Assembly (NCBI RefSeq): GCF_030704535.1 | Contig: NC_081811.1 | Coordinates: 423,501 to 487,500 of the forward strand | Source of the DNA: Vitis vinifera | Taxonomy: Eukaryota; Streptophyta; Magnoliopsida; Vitales; Vitaceae | DNA: 64,000 nt | Reading direction: 5' to 3' | In this document: in pieces, positions 22,573 to 34,605 of the stretch | Numbering within the stretch: position 1 is the first letter of the stretch | Layout of the letters: the number at the start of each line of letters is the position of its first letter | Made by a program: the position numbers and the translations under genes | The notes under the pieces: generated by a model | What the model was told of the DNA's origin: nothing | What the model saw: the letters and a program-made list of their open reading frames with translations, nothing else | Database searches by the model: none

Positions 22573-22810
22573 TACACTTAAAATCCATGTGGATGCTTAC
22601 ATGGATAAAGAAGACTACTTTGACAAATATTTTCAAATGGATACTATTCTTATCATTTTTTTTTACAAATAAATTATTTTGGTCTTAAACTCATTCTCTT
22701 CTTTGAACACCATCTCAGTCTTGGTCCCAAATTGGTAATATTCTTCCACTGTCTGTCCGCATAGATTTTTGTGAATTCATGTTATTCCTCTCTTTCTATT
22801 GTCACTCCTA

Positions 22811-22903
22811 ATGATCACAAAGAATCCATTCATTTTTCTACTGTTTCTTCTTCTACTTTTTTTTCCATGTGGAGCACGAGTCTTTTTTTCATACAAATAC
22901 TAA
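22811..22903 (+). CDS. Short leader-like ORF, unit B (hypothetical)
   Basis: A 30-residue frame, MITKNPFIFLLFLLLLFFPC then GARVFFSYKY, is the counterpart of the ORF at 6804-7010 with a single rather than doubled hydrophobic leader. It may not be translated. Confidence 0.25.
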   Translation: MITKNPFIFLLFLLLLFFPCGARVFFSYKY

Positions 22904-23093
22904 GGATCGACTCTCTTGGGCGGCTACATGGTGAACAGTTAGATCAACTGCAGCCAATATTTAGATCCAACTCTACCCAAAGCTACCAGACATTCCTCAT
23001 TATAGGACGCTTACGCAGCCAAATCTAGCTTATACCCAAAGCTCCCAACATTCCCCATTTGTCCCACTGTTGCAGATTTGCAGTGCATTTGTC

Positions 23094-23100
23094 TATAAAA
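23094..23100 (+). promoter_or_regulatory. TATA box of peptide gene 2
   Basis: TATAAAA sits 60 bp before ATG 23154, at the same spacing as in peptide gene 1. Confidence 0.65.
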
Positions 23101-23153
23101 CCCCACCACCCTCTCCCCATCCATCGCTTATGATTTCACACTCATATTACAAC

Positions 23154-24051
23154 ATGAAGTTGTTCAACAAAATCGTCATCTGGGTCTCTTCCTCAATCTC
23201 TGTCTGGTTCATTCTCACCACAACTCTTGTGGGAGGTGCTAGGGTTGATAGCAGTCTTAAGTACGATGCTTTAATGGCTAAAGGTCCAGTCCCTCCTCCT
23301 GCTGCTTCTTCCTGTACCCATATAGGTGGCGGCAATGGAGGTGACAACCGCCGATGCACCCCATCCACTCGTCAGGACGTTGTTTTAATGGCAAAAGCCC
23401 CAGTCCCTCCTTCTGCCTCTTCTTCCTGCACTCACATAGGTGGCGGCAAGGGAGGTGACCACTGGCCATGTCCCCCATCCACTCGTCAGGACGCTGTTTT
23501 AATGGCAAAAGCCCCAGTCCCTCCTTCTGCCTCTTCTTCCTGCACCCATATAGGTGGCGGCAAGGGAGGTGACCACCGGCCATGCCCCTCATCCACTCGT
23601 CAGGACGCTGTTTTAATGGTAAAAGCTCCAGTCCCTCCTTCCGCTGCTTCTTCCTGTACTCATATAGGTGGTGGCAATGGAGGTGATCATCGTCCATGCC
23701 CCCCATCCACTCGTCAGGACGCTGTTTTGATGGCTAAAGCTCTTCTGCTGCTTCTTCTTGTACTCATATAGGTGGTGGCAAGGGAGGTGACCATCGCCCA
23801 TGTCCTCCACCCACTTCTGAGGATGCTGTTCTAATGGGAAAAGGTCCACTCCCTCCTTCTGCTGCTTCTTTCTGTACCCATATAGGTGGCGGCAATGGAG
23901 GTGGCCATCGCCCATGCCCTCCACTCGTCAGGACGCTGTTTTAATGGCTAAAGCTCCGGTCCCTCCGTCTGCTGCTTCTTCCTGTACCCATATAGGGGGC
24001 GGCAATGGAGGTGACCATCATCGTCCATGGCCTCCATCCACTCATCAATGA
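23154..24051 (+). pseudogene. Secreted multi-repeat peptide precursor, copy 2 (frameshifted)
   Basis: Same design as 7221-7898: a signal peptide starting MKLFNKIVIWVSSSISVWF, then 38-residue repeats. Seven repeats can be traced, two more than in copy 1. Units 1-4 are in frame. In unit 5 a 10-bp deletion just after 23741 removes the start of the PVPPSA core and shifts the frame, so translation ends at 23771 with a hydrophobic KALLLLLLVLI tail (205 aa). A second deletion of 4 bp near 23918 shifts the frame again. The last unit ends at TGA 24049-24051, matching the end of copy 1. The shortened product would still hold four complete repeats behind a signal peptide, so residual function is possible. 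Confidence 0.75.
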
Positions 24052-24289
24052 TGTCGATAGGCTTCTTCGGTTCTTCTGGCTTTACCGCTCCTCCTCAAAC
24101 TTGTGTGTGTTTGTGATAATGATGATACTATAGGCTTTTTGAGCTTTCAAATATAACGTTATTTTAATTTTATGTAAATCATACAATAAGATCGCGGACT
24201 GTTTCTATTTTTATTTGTATTTTTTGTGGGTCTCTTGATCAGATTTTTTCTTCTTTATCTGCCATGAGTTTTTTTTCCTTCGCACGTCG

Positions 24290-25060
24290 AATGTGGAAGA
24301 AGTTGGCGCGCGTGATTTAACGCACGGTGGAAGCACGTGGTATTAGAAAATTGTGCATGTGTATAAATATCTGTTTGGCTGTAATAAATGGTACCGATAT
24401 TGTGATCCGTTGGAGCTTTTTTTCTTGGGAAGTGAAGATTAAAGAAGAGGTAGAGATGAGCCCTGGCTTCCTCCGGAGCTTTGACTTCTAAAATGGTGAG
24501 TGTTTCTTTCCTGTCAAAATTTTTTTCTTCGAAAAAATTTGTGCAGAAACGGTGGATCGATCAAGGAAATGGTGATGTTGACCGCGAATTGGAGGTGGCC
24601 TCTGTCTTTCCCCTCTCTCTCAACATATACAAATTTTCCTTCAGTTTCTTTCCTCCGTTAATCTCTGGTTTTGAATGATTTTCAACTTCAGATTTTACCG
24701 ACGTTGAGATCGGTGTTTTTAGATCTGCAATTTTGCGTAACTTGGGCCCCTTTTTTTCAACAATTTGTGTAAAATGGTGGAATGAGACAGCGAAGTGGCA
24801 AAAGCCTACCTTCGATCGATTTGAAGGTGAGCGGGCAAAATATTTTGCTGCTCTTTAGATCTGCAATTTCGCTATCACTTCTCCCAAAAGCTTCTGCTGA
24901 AATGGTGAGAAATCGAGAAATGCTGTTACTGGTCGGGTCACCCGATCTCTCTAAACAAATTTTTCCTTTTCTCTGATTCTAGATAGGAAAATGGCTATTT
25001 GGCCGCATTTGGGAGACATAAGATGGTAAGGGTATCCCTGGAAATTAATGGCTCTAAACT
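24290..25060. other. Conserved block between peptide gene and RPC8, unit B
   Basis: Diverged copy of 8160-8920, with the same order of 'tttgtgcagaa' and 'tagatctgcaattt' strings. Open frames are short and differ from those of the other copy, which argues against protein coding. Confidence 0.4.
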
Positions 25061-25290
25061 AAAAAAAGTCAGGAAGAATATATGTATGGAAGTCAAGTCT
25101 CTTGCAAAGGAATTCTTTAAAGGCATGTTTGGAGGAACACCAGGGTGCTCAACTTAAATGATTAGAGTGGAATCTAATCTGAAATTTTGGAGCTGATCAG
25201 CTTAATCCAAATTTCATATCTAATGTACACATTTTTAAATTGCTACTTCGATGACATATTAATCAGAATTTTGATAACATAATGCAAACA

Positions 25291-26094
25291 TGTGATATAA
25301 ATAAAATTAATTAAAAACTTATATATTTTTAAAAAATTTAAGTAGTTAGAATAAGGGAAATGAGTTTAAAATAATATTTAAAAATAATTTATTGAATTTT
25401 TTTTTATTTTCTTTTCCTTTTTTTTTTTCAAATTTAAAAATCTATTGTGAGGAAAAATAAAAGAGAGAATAAAAATAAAAAGGAGCGAAGAAAAATAAGA
25501 AATATAAATAAACATTTATATTATATTTGGTTAATGAAAGCACAAGAATATAAAAATAAATATTAAAAAAGATGAATTTTCTAATTTATCATGAAAAATA
25601 AAAAAAGAAAGTTAAATATATTTAAAATTAGTTAAAAATAATAATATATTTTAAAATTATTTAATGAAAGAGTAAAAATAAGTGAAATAGTCTAAAAATG
25701 CATATAAAAATAATTAATTATTTTAAAATATATTTTTATTTTCCTATATTTGGTGCTACTATTTTCAATAACAATCTTAAAATTAAGAAAATGACTTTAC
25801 ATTTTTCTTTACACTTATTTAACTTTTTTTTCATCTTATATGTAAAGATTAAATAATTTTTAAAATAAACCAAACATATCCCTAATCATTTCAATCAAGA
25901 TTATATTAAATCTTTAAATTGATTCATTAAACACCTACATTAATATTTTATATTGCTTCCTGTGACTATCATCTTATCATTAGTGATAATAGTCCTGATT
26001 TTATCTTCAAGGAATTCATATTCTTAGAAAGCTATTATTGATGGTGTTAAGAGAAAAAAAAAACAAAAAATTTAAATATAAAAATATAAAAAAT
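25291..26094. other. AT-rich intergenic DNA
   Basis: Low-complexity AT-rich sequence partly alignable to 9200-9860; it ends at the left LTR of the Copia element. Confidence 0.55.
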
Positions 26095-26290
26095 TGTTGT
26101 CAAATTATAAAGTAAAAGGAGAAAAAAATAAGAAAGAGAAATCAGAACGTAGAAAGATAATAGAATGCACGAGAAAACTCTATTGAAATTCATTAGGGGT
26201 TATCTCCCTTTTATAGGGAGTTACACAAGATATTTATGGATGATCATCCACAAATTACCATAGTGATACAGAATTTCATATTTTATAACA
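26095..26290 (-). repeat. Left (3') LTR of the old Copia element
   Basis: 196 bp, about 92% alike to 36604-36798. It contains 'ctcccttttatagggagtt', whose complement supplies a TATA-like promoter motif. Confidence 0.88.
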
Positions 26291-26304
26291 CTCCCCCTTG
26301 GATG

Positions 26305-27386
26305 TAGGGATGGCAACGGGGCGGGTTTTTTCTGGTACCCACCCCGCCCCGCCCCTAATGGGACGGGGTTTAAATTTAATAAACGGGTTTGGGACGGGTA
26401 TGAGATTTTTTTTAAAACCCGGGGCGGGTTCGGGTATTACCCCATCCCGCCCCGCCCCACCCCGCCCCGTTTACATATAAAATTCCCAATGGTGTACCAT
26501 CAATATGATTTGTTTCATTCTTCAACTATACATCTGCTTTCAGAGCAACCCATAATTAAATTACAGGAAAAAAAAATTAAAATTAAACATAAAGATAACA
26601 GATTGAGCAATGAACTCAAACAGAACTTCATCGAAATGACAAAAGCAAGGATTGGAGTGAAGACCAAACAACAAAAACACCCAAATTGAAAAATGAAACA
26701 AGATCAGGAACAAAGAAAACTAAAACTACTTTTCAAGCCAAGAACATGAGGATCCAGGATCAAAAATGCACAAGTCCACTCCAGAACCATAACAATTCCA
26801 TCAGATTCTCAACTCATGATTCAATCCCAAAAATTAAACGAAATCACCTCCCCTTTTAGTAAGTCCTCTATTCTTCTTCTTCTTCACATCTTTGCAAAAG
26901 AAAGTTAACATTCTCTATCTCTCTGTTTTCTGCAGTATCGAAGGGCGGTATTCGAGCTTGGAGCCATCGTCTTCTTCACTGAAACCTGCCTAGACGAAAA
27001 GAACTCACCGATCAAACATGTGGCTCTGACTGTGCCCACCACAAACGACCCTTCTCTGTCGGTGCTCACCTTCCGAATGTGGTTCTCGGAACGGTCTCGT
27101 GCGTGCTCCTCTGGTTTCTGAACCAGTTCTTTTGGTATAGAACAAAGCCGCTCACCATCACTACAATCTCAGCTCAGATCGCCGTGGTGTACCATCAATA
27201 TGATTCCCAATGGTGTATGTTGAAAAAAACTAAACGGGGCGGGGCGGGTACTGGGAATTCCCATACCCGCCCCGACCCGCCCCGTTTAATTTTTTAAACA
27301 GGACGGGGATGGGAATTGTTTTTAATAAACAGAGCGGGGTTGGGATGGGGGCGACCCGTCCCGAACCCGCCCCGTTGCCATTCCTA
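26305..27386. mobile_element. Non-autonomous hAT-type element carrying a gene fragment
   Basis: It is inserted in the old Copia element next to its left LTR. The ends are inverted repeats: tagggatggcaacggggcgg at the left against its near-complement ending cgttgccattccta at the right. It is flanked by a perfect 8-bp target duplication CTTGGATG (26297-26304 and 27387-27394), as expected for hAT transposons. GC-rich 'cccgccccgcccc' runs lie just inside both ends. The 1082-bp interior has no transposase but includes an oligopeptide-transporter fragment. Confidence 0.88.
26945..27184 (+). pseudogene. Oligopeptide transporter (OPT) gene fragment captured in the hAT element
   Basis: One frame reads [20 protein letters not shown] and then VLTFRMW. 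After a one-base deletion near 27080 the next frame reads [20 protein letters not shown], then [15 protein letters not shown]. From knowledge of the family this is the conserved N-terminal region of plant OPT peptide transporters, including the first membrane span. Only about 75 codons remain, with a frameshift. The host gene is not in this window. Confidence 0.82.
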
Positions 27387-27599
27387 CTTGGATGATCATA
27401 AAAATATGTCTCATTAAAACCTTACTAGGAAAAAACCCTATGGGAAAAACACTAGTGAAGGAAAAAGAGTATAATATTCTTTTGGAGTACTATAATTGCC
27501 TCATTAAAAACCTTACCAGTAAAACCCAATGGGACAAAACCTGGACGAAAGAAAAAAGAGTGCAGTATATACATATTATCATTCTCCCCCTCATGTAAA

Positions 27600-29770
27600 C
27601 ATGATTATGATTTCTTCAACGTTTCAAATGGTAGATCTCTCAATCTTCGCATTCCAAAGTCATACCTTAACTTTTTCAATGCAGTCGAAGGTAATGCCTT
27701 TGTGAATAGATCTGCTAGATTATTACATGACCGAATCTGTTGAACATCGGTCTCACATTTCTTTTGGAGCTCATGAGTATAAAAGAATTTATGGGAAATA
27801 TGCTTAGTTTTATCACCTTTTATGAATCCTCCTTTAATTTGTGCAATACAAGTAGCATTATCTTCATGTAACTTGGTTGCATTGCCTCTGATGGAAGGTA
27901 GTCCACATGTTTCTTGAATATGTTGGATCATTGACCTTAGCCATACACATTCACAACTTGCTTCATGAATTGCAAGAATTTCTGAATGATTTGATGATGT
28001 GACCACCATTGTTTGCTTGATAGATCTCCATAAGATAGCAGTATCACTATAATTAAACACACACCATGTTTATGACTTACCTTTATATGGATTTGAAAGA
28101 TATTCTGCATCTGCATATCCAAGCAATTGTTACTTTGATTCCCTTGAGTAAAATAGACCCAAAGATAACGCAATATATGTTTGATACCATTCCAATATCT
28201 TCGAGTTGGAGCGGAACTATATCTTGCTAATAATTTGACAGAAAAAGAATGTTTGGACGTATACAATTGGCATGATATATAAGTGCACCAATAACACTAA
28301 GATATGGTATTTCAGGACCAAGTAATTCTTCATTCTTTTTTGCAATGATGAAATGAGTTATTTTTCACATCAAGTGATCAGACAACCAATAGAGAACTTA
28401 AAGGATGCGCTTCATACATATAAAAACACTTCAAAACTTTCTTAATGTATGTTGATTGATGTACTAAAACTTCATTTTGAAAATGCTTGATCTACAGGCC
28501 GAGATAAAGTTTTGTTTTTCCAAGATCTTTCATCTCAAATTCCTTTTTCAAGTAATTTGTTGTTCTTGTGAGCTCTTTGGGAGTTCCAACAAGATTTAAG
28601 TCATCAACATACAATGCAATAATTGCAAATTCGGTTTCTGATTTCTTAATGAAGATGCATGGGCATATAGGGTTTATTCACATACCCTTCTTTTAGCAAT
28701 TATTCGCTAAGGCGATTGTACCACATGCATCCAGATTGCTTTAATCCATACAAAGATCGTTGTAACTTGATTGAGTACATGCTACGAGGCTTTGTACAAT
28801 TTGCTTCAAGCAATTTAAATCCTTCAGGGATTTTGATGTATATATCATTATCCATGGATCCATATAAATATGTTGTAAAAACATTCATGAGACACATATC
28901 TAGTCATTATGGGACTGCCAAACTAATTAAGAAATTATATATGATTATGTCCATGACGGGAGAGAATGTTTCCTCATAGTCAATACCAGGTTTCTACGAG
29001 AAACCTTGTGCTACTAATCGCACTTTATATCTTATGATCTCATTATTCTCATTGCGTTTTCGTACAAATACCCATTTGTACCCAACAGGCTTTACATCTT
29101 CAGATGTTTGGACTACAAGCCCAAAAACTTCTCATTTTGTTAATGAGTTTAACTTTGCCTATGTAACTTCTTTCCATTTTGGCCAATCATTTCTATGTCA
29201 GCATTCTTCCACATTTCGTGATTTAAGATCTTCATCATTTCTTATGGAGGCTACTTGGAAAGAGAAAATAATATTATTTTGATCCCATTTTTCTCCCGTG
29301 TATGCATAACTTACTGAGATCTCACAATTTTCGGGTACCTATGCCTCTTCAGGGGCTTTTTATTTACTATGTGCCTCTTCAAGGGCTTATTGTTCAATAT
29401 GTGCCTCTTCAGGGCCTTCTGCATTATTTGTACCTCTTTTAGGGCTATAGATTTATCAACTTTAAACCGATCAATCATTTTGATGGCCTCTTTTAAAGTG
29501 CCAAGTTTTTCTTGGGTTCTCCTCTTCTGGGGAGTTCCATCCTTTGAGTCAACAGGTCTATCACGCTTCAAGCGTATCTTAGATTCATTTGTTAACTGTC
29601 CTATAAGGACATCAATCCGTGCTGGAGTATTTGCAACCGAGATATATGACTTTGTCACTTTCTTTGTATGAATGCATCTTGTAGTTGATTTGCAAGATTT
29701 TGCAAATGCATGATCCTTTGAACCTTTAGTTCACATTGATTTGTATGAGGATTAAGATGAGTCAAAGTCA
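27600..29770 (-). pseudogene. Decayed RT/RNase H of the old Copia element
   Basis: Reading leftward, fragments match the pol protein of the element at 42053-47835. RNase H (27605-28060) includes MVVTSSNHSEILAIHEAS, EDNATCIAQIKGG and NLADLFTKALPST. RT pieces at 28700-28960 include VFTTYLYGSMDNDIYIKIPE. The pre-RT linker lies at 29311-29658. Multiple frameshifts and stops separate the pieces. Confidence 0.88.
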
Positions 29771-30302
29771 ATCCATTCCAAATAATTTCACGCCGTTCTT
29801 CTGGAACTGGCTCTTCTCCCCCCTAACGGTGAGAAAATTATCTTATTAAAATGATAATCTGCACAACATGTCATTCTACCTTTTAAGTGTATAGGTAGAC
29901 TAGTCACTAATTAAAAACTTCTGGTTTTGTAATGTACATTCATATGACCTTTTACCCGGGGGACCAAGTTGGTCTTAAAAGATTCTTTTGGATCTATCAT
30001 CATATAAAGTGTCATTCACATGGAATCAAATACTACTAGTGACATAGTATAAGCTCTTCTAGAGCCTTTAATTTGGTTTATATCACCTAATATAGTATTG
30101 ACATTGTTTGTCATCAATATTGTGCAATTAATGAAACAAGAATTTCATCAAAGTAACAAGTTATAAAACATTATCATAAAGACTTTGTCTTTATAGAATT
30201 GAATAAATATTATCATAGAGAAAGAGTTAAAATCAATGGAAAAATATTAGTCATCGATGATGACTTAACTTAATAACTTGCATAAAAGCAATGAGAGCAT
30301 AT
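29771..30302 (-). other. Residual Copia integrase/linker sequence
   Basis: The part near 29770-29870 aligns weakly with 44790-44890 of the younger Copia. The rest to 30302 is too decayed to read. The protease and integrase region is otherwise absent. Confidence 0.45.
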
Positions 30303-30307
30303 ATAAC

Positions 30308-33300
30308 TGTGGACCCGCATTTTTCACGTGCGCCCCCACTCGATCGGCGAGACTCGCTTTTTATTTGTGAAAAATTGATTTTTGAAAAAAAGTTGGAGTC
30401 GCCACCTATTTTATTTTTATTTTGAAGGGAAAATAAAACAAAAAAGAAAAACCCTAAAAAGTGACTCCATAGTTTTGGAAAAAGCATGTCTTTGAGAAAC
30501 CCGAGTCTAAGTCCGGGGATCAGGTTACTTATTGGGAAGGTACCTCTAGGAGGTAGCACCCCTCTAAGCCCTAAAAAGGTCTCTACTGACTAAGTTAAGG
30601 GAAGCGTGGCAATTAAATGGTTGATCATGGATACCTAAGTAGACTAGGTGATTTCAAATATTGCATGCCTAATAAGAAAACAAACCATGAGAGGGAATCG
30701 AAGTGCGTACCTGAACGACTTTTCAAGCGCTATCACAAGACATCAAAGTTAGTATAGAGATATAGCACGCAACATGCATTTTATCCAAGCAAGTCAAACA
30801 TACATCTAAGCACCCAAGGATTAAATCAAAGCATGGATATAGCTCATGATAGCATGCATTTTCACAGAATTTTGGAATTAGAGGATAGAGAATGTACCTG
30901 GATAGCAAGTATATTTTATAAGATTCCTCGAAAAATGCTAGATTGGTTAGGGCAAGCATAGATTATATGAAATATCCATTATGTCTAATATACAGTTTCA
31001 AAGCCAAAATTGAGCTAAGACAAATTAAATGACTCCAAAAATAATAACAATTTCAAGTAAGGTATAAAACCATCAGCATGCGGTTAGAAAATGAAGCATC
31101 GTAAAACAATTTCTAAAAAAAATGGTTTAGGGTGGAATTTGATTACAAAAAATTTCAGGAAACAACTCCTACACACCTAGATTAACATACCGAAAGCCAA
31201 ACACTCATTCAAAAGACAGATTATCGCAAAGGCACCAAAAGGTTCTACAAAGTCCAGATTAGATAAGGAAAAGTGACGTGCATAAATGAATTTTTTTAAA
31301 AAATAATAAATGATCCTATAAAATCATAAAAAAAATCACACACATATTTCAAAATGTCTATATCACATGAAAAATAAATTCGGGGTCGAATAGTACTCAA
31401 AAATATTTTTAAAACTATAAATCTAATCAGATGTACAAACTCCAGCATGCGCAGTAGGCACAACTTTGAAAAATCCTATCTCCCTCAAAAATGCATATTT
31501 TCTAATATTTTATGTGTCTAAAATCAATTTCAAGAAGCTTATAATTGAGAAAAAAATATTGAATCAATTTTAAAAAGTCCTCTAGTATTTTATTTTTTCC
31601 AAAAGATCTTGGGTGTCCAGAACTATGTGAAAACGGAGTCCCCCTAAAGACTCATTTATATCTTCTATCTCAGAATGACTTTCTAACTCAAACAAAACCT
31701 CAAATTCAAGTTCAAGAAGTGAGGAAAGTCATAAAATTTCTGGAAATTTTTTACAGATATCCTAAAGTTGTCAAAATGAATTTTTGAAGTTGAAGGGTCA
31801 GTGGTTTGATGAAAACTAGCAGCAAAGATTAAATCATTTAATACCTAAGATGGGTAGTTCTTTTCTTTTTAACAAACCGATTTTAGATCAAGAAATCTCA
31901 GTAGGAAGGGGTCTCAACAGGTATACTGATGTTATAGCTGCACCTGAGATGACAAAGTTTTGTGTATTTTGTAGGAAGATAATCATAAACAGGGTGCACA
32001 ATGGGGAATTCACGTCAGAATGGTGGCTACTCCCTTACGTGCTGAAGCTGATGTACAATATAATTTCCCCACTAGCTGCCACCATCCCTACATATCTATC
32101 ACTATCATCCAGCCCTGATCCCAAGGGACCCACCATTTGAAGTCTGCCTGAAAAATCTGCTTTTTATTGACTCTTCTTCCTTACAGTTATCACGTGTAAA
32201 CTTCATCTCAGGATTTTCAATCTTTTCTACCTTGGTGAATGATTCCAAAGTACGAGGAAGTGTATCAACATCTTCAATCTCCAAACTCAGATCTATCAAG
32301 GGCTCATATGCGTCGGAAATATGCCCTCAATCACAGCATCGAAGCTTGCTGAAGAGACGATCACCAAACATGTTTCGCTAAGTTATCATCTAGAGAATGG
32401 GAGCCTTTATCCTGATTTGTCAAGTAAAAAGAAACTATCTAGTCTATCTAACAGGCATTACAAGAATTCAAGAGCATCTTCCTGCTGGTATCTCTACAAA
32501 CTAGATGAAATTGTCAACAAGTTTCAAAGGCATGATCGCCCGTCATGAAGAAGCTATGGAAGACTCAATATGATCTCGGAAAGTGTAAAGAACGCAGAAC
32601 CCTCCATAAAAACTATGACAAGGCATGGCATAATTGCAAGAACGAAGGCTCTGGACAAAGGGGACAGTGTGCATGAAGCATTGGAGCACTGCATTAAGAA
32701 AGCATGTGTTGCCTAGATTTACAAGCCCAGCACCCACCATAGTGGGTTCAATTTCCCGAGGAAGGTACGAAGAGAATGGTGGTTTAGTTTCTCTGTTCCA
32801 AGACCATGGCGAAGTAGGAACCAAACTTTGATCATCTAGGGCTTCAAAATGAGAAGATCGCAACGAACCAGTTAGGGTCTTCATGTCAGGAACAGGAACA
32901 CAAGCAGATGTGGAAGACCCATCCCGCGAATGATGAGAAAGCAGTGACCTAAAAGGAGTGGACTCAGTTTCTAGTGTTTTCGGGAAGTGGGTAACCAAAT
33001 CTATCTGAAATTCAGATAGAGGAACGCTAGAGATTAGGAATGACTAGGAATTGAATGGCTTGTCGAAGGTCCGACTTTGGGAAGAGTTCCTATGCAAACC
33101 AATTTTTGAAATCTAAAATCTCCAGTGAAAAAAAAAAAAATTTCCATTTAACACAATATATGGCTTGTCATGTACTGAACCCTCTCTCTCAAGTGCAAAT
33201 CAGAACACGAAACCAAACGTCCAGAGTAAATTCAAATATGTGAGCCAAAAACAGGGACATGGATCGGGATACTAGATGTAGAGTAGTAAACGAAACAAAA

Positions 33301-34605
33301 TACAGGATATCCATAACAAAATAAACAAGGAAACTAGGCATTAAATGGGATCCCATTTCTTTCTGAAGTCGATAGATTCGCAGACCAGTGGTGTGATTGA
33401 GACTATGTTCAGATTTATGATTAGATGAAACTAAAAGAATATGAGAGAAGAGAAGACCAATATCACCTTCATATCCTAACAAAAAACAATGGTAAAAGAA
33501 CACTAACCAGAGAGGATACAGAACAAAGTGATAATATCAATGAGTAAGGAGTTCTCAACAAACATACCGAGGAACGCTCTCTTCTGGCAAGGAGATCCCA
33601 CTGGTTCGTCGTCTGAGATTTCTTCAACCGCCCTCTCCTTCTTCTCCACCGACAGCTTCTCACTAGAAAGTCTTCTCTGAAAATCCAATTTTCCCGCCTC
33701 TCTCTCTCTCTGTTTTTTTTTTTTTCTATGTGCCGAAAGTCCTCCAATACCTATCTGTTAGAGCTTTTTTTATAGCAAATAACAGTCCTTCTACGTGAGG
33801 AGTCTTCCTCTCTCCAGATTTTATCTTATGCACCGGAAAAACTCCTTTTTTTTTAATTTCAAACAATACCAATCCACGCATATCACCTACAATCCATGCA
33901 TATCATTTAAAGAGTTTTACCGTTTTCAAAAACTTCTCCAATGGTAGACTTCTTCCATAAAAATTTCAAATTATTAAATTAAATAAATAAATAAATAATA
34001 AAATAGATAATAAATAATAAAATAAATAAATAACTAAATAAATAAATCGGAAAATATAAAATGATAATAATAGATAAATGAATAAATAACAAGATAATAA
34101 ACAAATAAGTAAGAATACTAAATAACTAAATAACTAAAAATAATTGATAATAATGAAAATAAATTAAAATAAATGAATAAATAAAACCATAATAAATGAT
34201 CAAATAAAAGTGGTTAGTAATAATAAAAAATAAAAATAAATAAATAAGTAAATGAGATAAATGGGTCATACAACCATACAAGTCATACTAAAAAAAAAGA
34301 CTAATGGGTCAAGGTGAGACTAAGTGGGCCAAGGTGGACCTAATGGGCCTAAGTGCTTAAGTGGATCTAGGGTGCCTAAATGAGCTACCCTAAAAGCTAT
34401 CCTAAAAATGAACGAAAAACCTAAGTCTAAAATAGGGCTGCCAAGGGTCACAATAATGGGTCAGATAATCCCTCGACCAAAATCTCCGAGGTGACTCAGA
34501 AAAAGGTAAGTGGTATGAGTAGCCATGGGCCACCAAGGAACTATTTTGAAGTACTGAAAACGAACTTAAAGACATGTGCTAAAGGGACAAAATTGAAGGT
34601 CTACA
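30308..34605 (-). mobile_element. 4.3-kb TG...CA element (probable solo LTR, Ogre/Tat-like) with captured gene
   Basis: It is flanked by a perfect 5-bp repeat ATAAC (30303-30307 and 34606-34610). The element begins TGTGGACCCGC and ends GGTCTACA; on the minus strand this reads TGTAGACC...GGTCCACA, a start and end I associate with large plant Ty3/gypsy (Tat/Ogre) LTRs. No internal pol genes and no second LTR were found, so a solo LTR or a large non-autonomous LTR derivative is likely. It carries 5' exons of a ubiquitin protease gene at 32100-33750, and an AAAT-rich low-complexity zone at 33965-34265. Confidence 0.65.
32100..33750 (-). pseudogene. Ubiquitin-specific protease (UBP20/21-like) fragment
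   Basis: On the minus strand the 5' part (33688-33540) codes EKKERAVEEISDDEPVGSP before a donor-like gtatg. The largest open piece (32998-32543) contains GAGLVNLGNTCFLNAVLQCF, the Cys box of USP-class deubiquitinases with its catalytic Cys, followed by the HTVPFVQSL and FRDHIESSIASS regions. Further on, RYQQEDALEFL (one stop follows) and IDLSLEIEDVDTLPRTLESF with a zinc-site-like NCKEE match the same family. Stops and frameshifts interrupt it, and the His box is absent. It is a captured, dead gene piece inside the TG...CA element. Confidence 0.85.

Larger units (their letters stand above)
14843..22692 (+). mobile_element. Mutator-like element (MULE), 7.85 kb, non-autonomous now
   Basis: The element sits inside duplication unit B and is flanked by a perfect 9-bp direct repeat ATTCTCTTC at 14834-14842 and 22693-22701. 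Unit A has the site uninterrupted near 6676. Nine-base target duplications are typical of the Mutator superfamily. The two ends are diverged inverted repeats of roughly 100 bp: inside the left end 'caaaatactcttttgaatcc...atccac' pairs with the complement of the right end. It contains, in order, captured host exons (15472-15806, 16482-16556), a MURA-type transposase with two stops (18338-20560), a tandem array with palindromes (20505-21365) and a subterminal palindrome array (22180-22572). Confidence 0.88.
13115..25290. repeat. Tandem duplication unit, copy B (interrupted)
   Basis: Second copy of the block at 4640-9140: 13115-14842 aligns with 4640-6680 and 22693-25290 aligns with about 6685-9140. 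The two halves join exactly across the Mutator-like element, which shows that the element inserted after the tandem duplication. Confidence 0.85.

Noticed and set aside
31850..32140. Plus-strand ORF of 96 aa
   Set aside because: It overlaps the antisense side of the captured ubiquitin-protease segment and has no domain of its own.
33965..34265. AAATAAATAA-rich tract as a satellite or CRISPR-like array
   Set aside because: Simple low-complexity sequence with no constant repeat or spacer structure.
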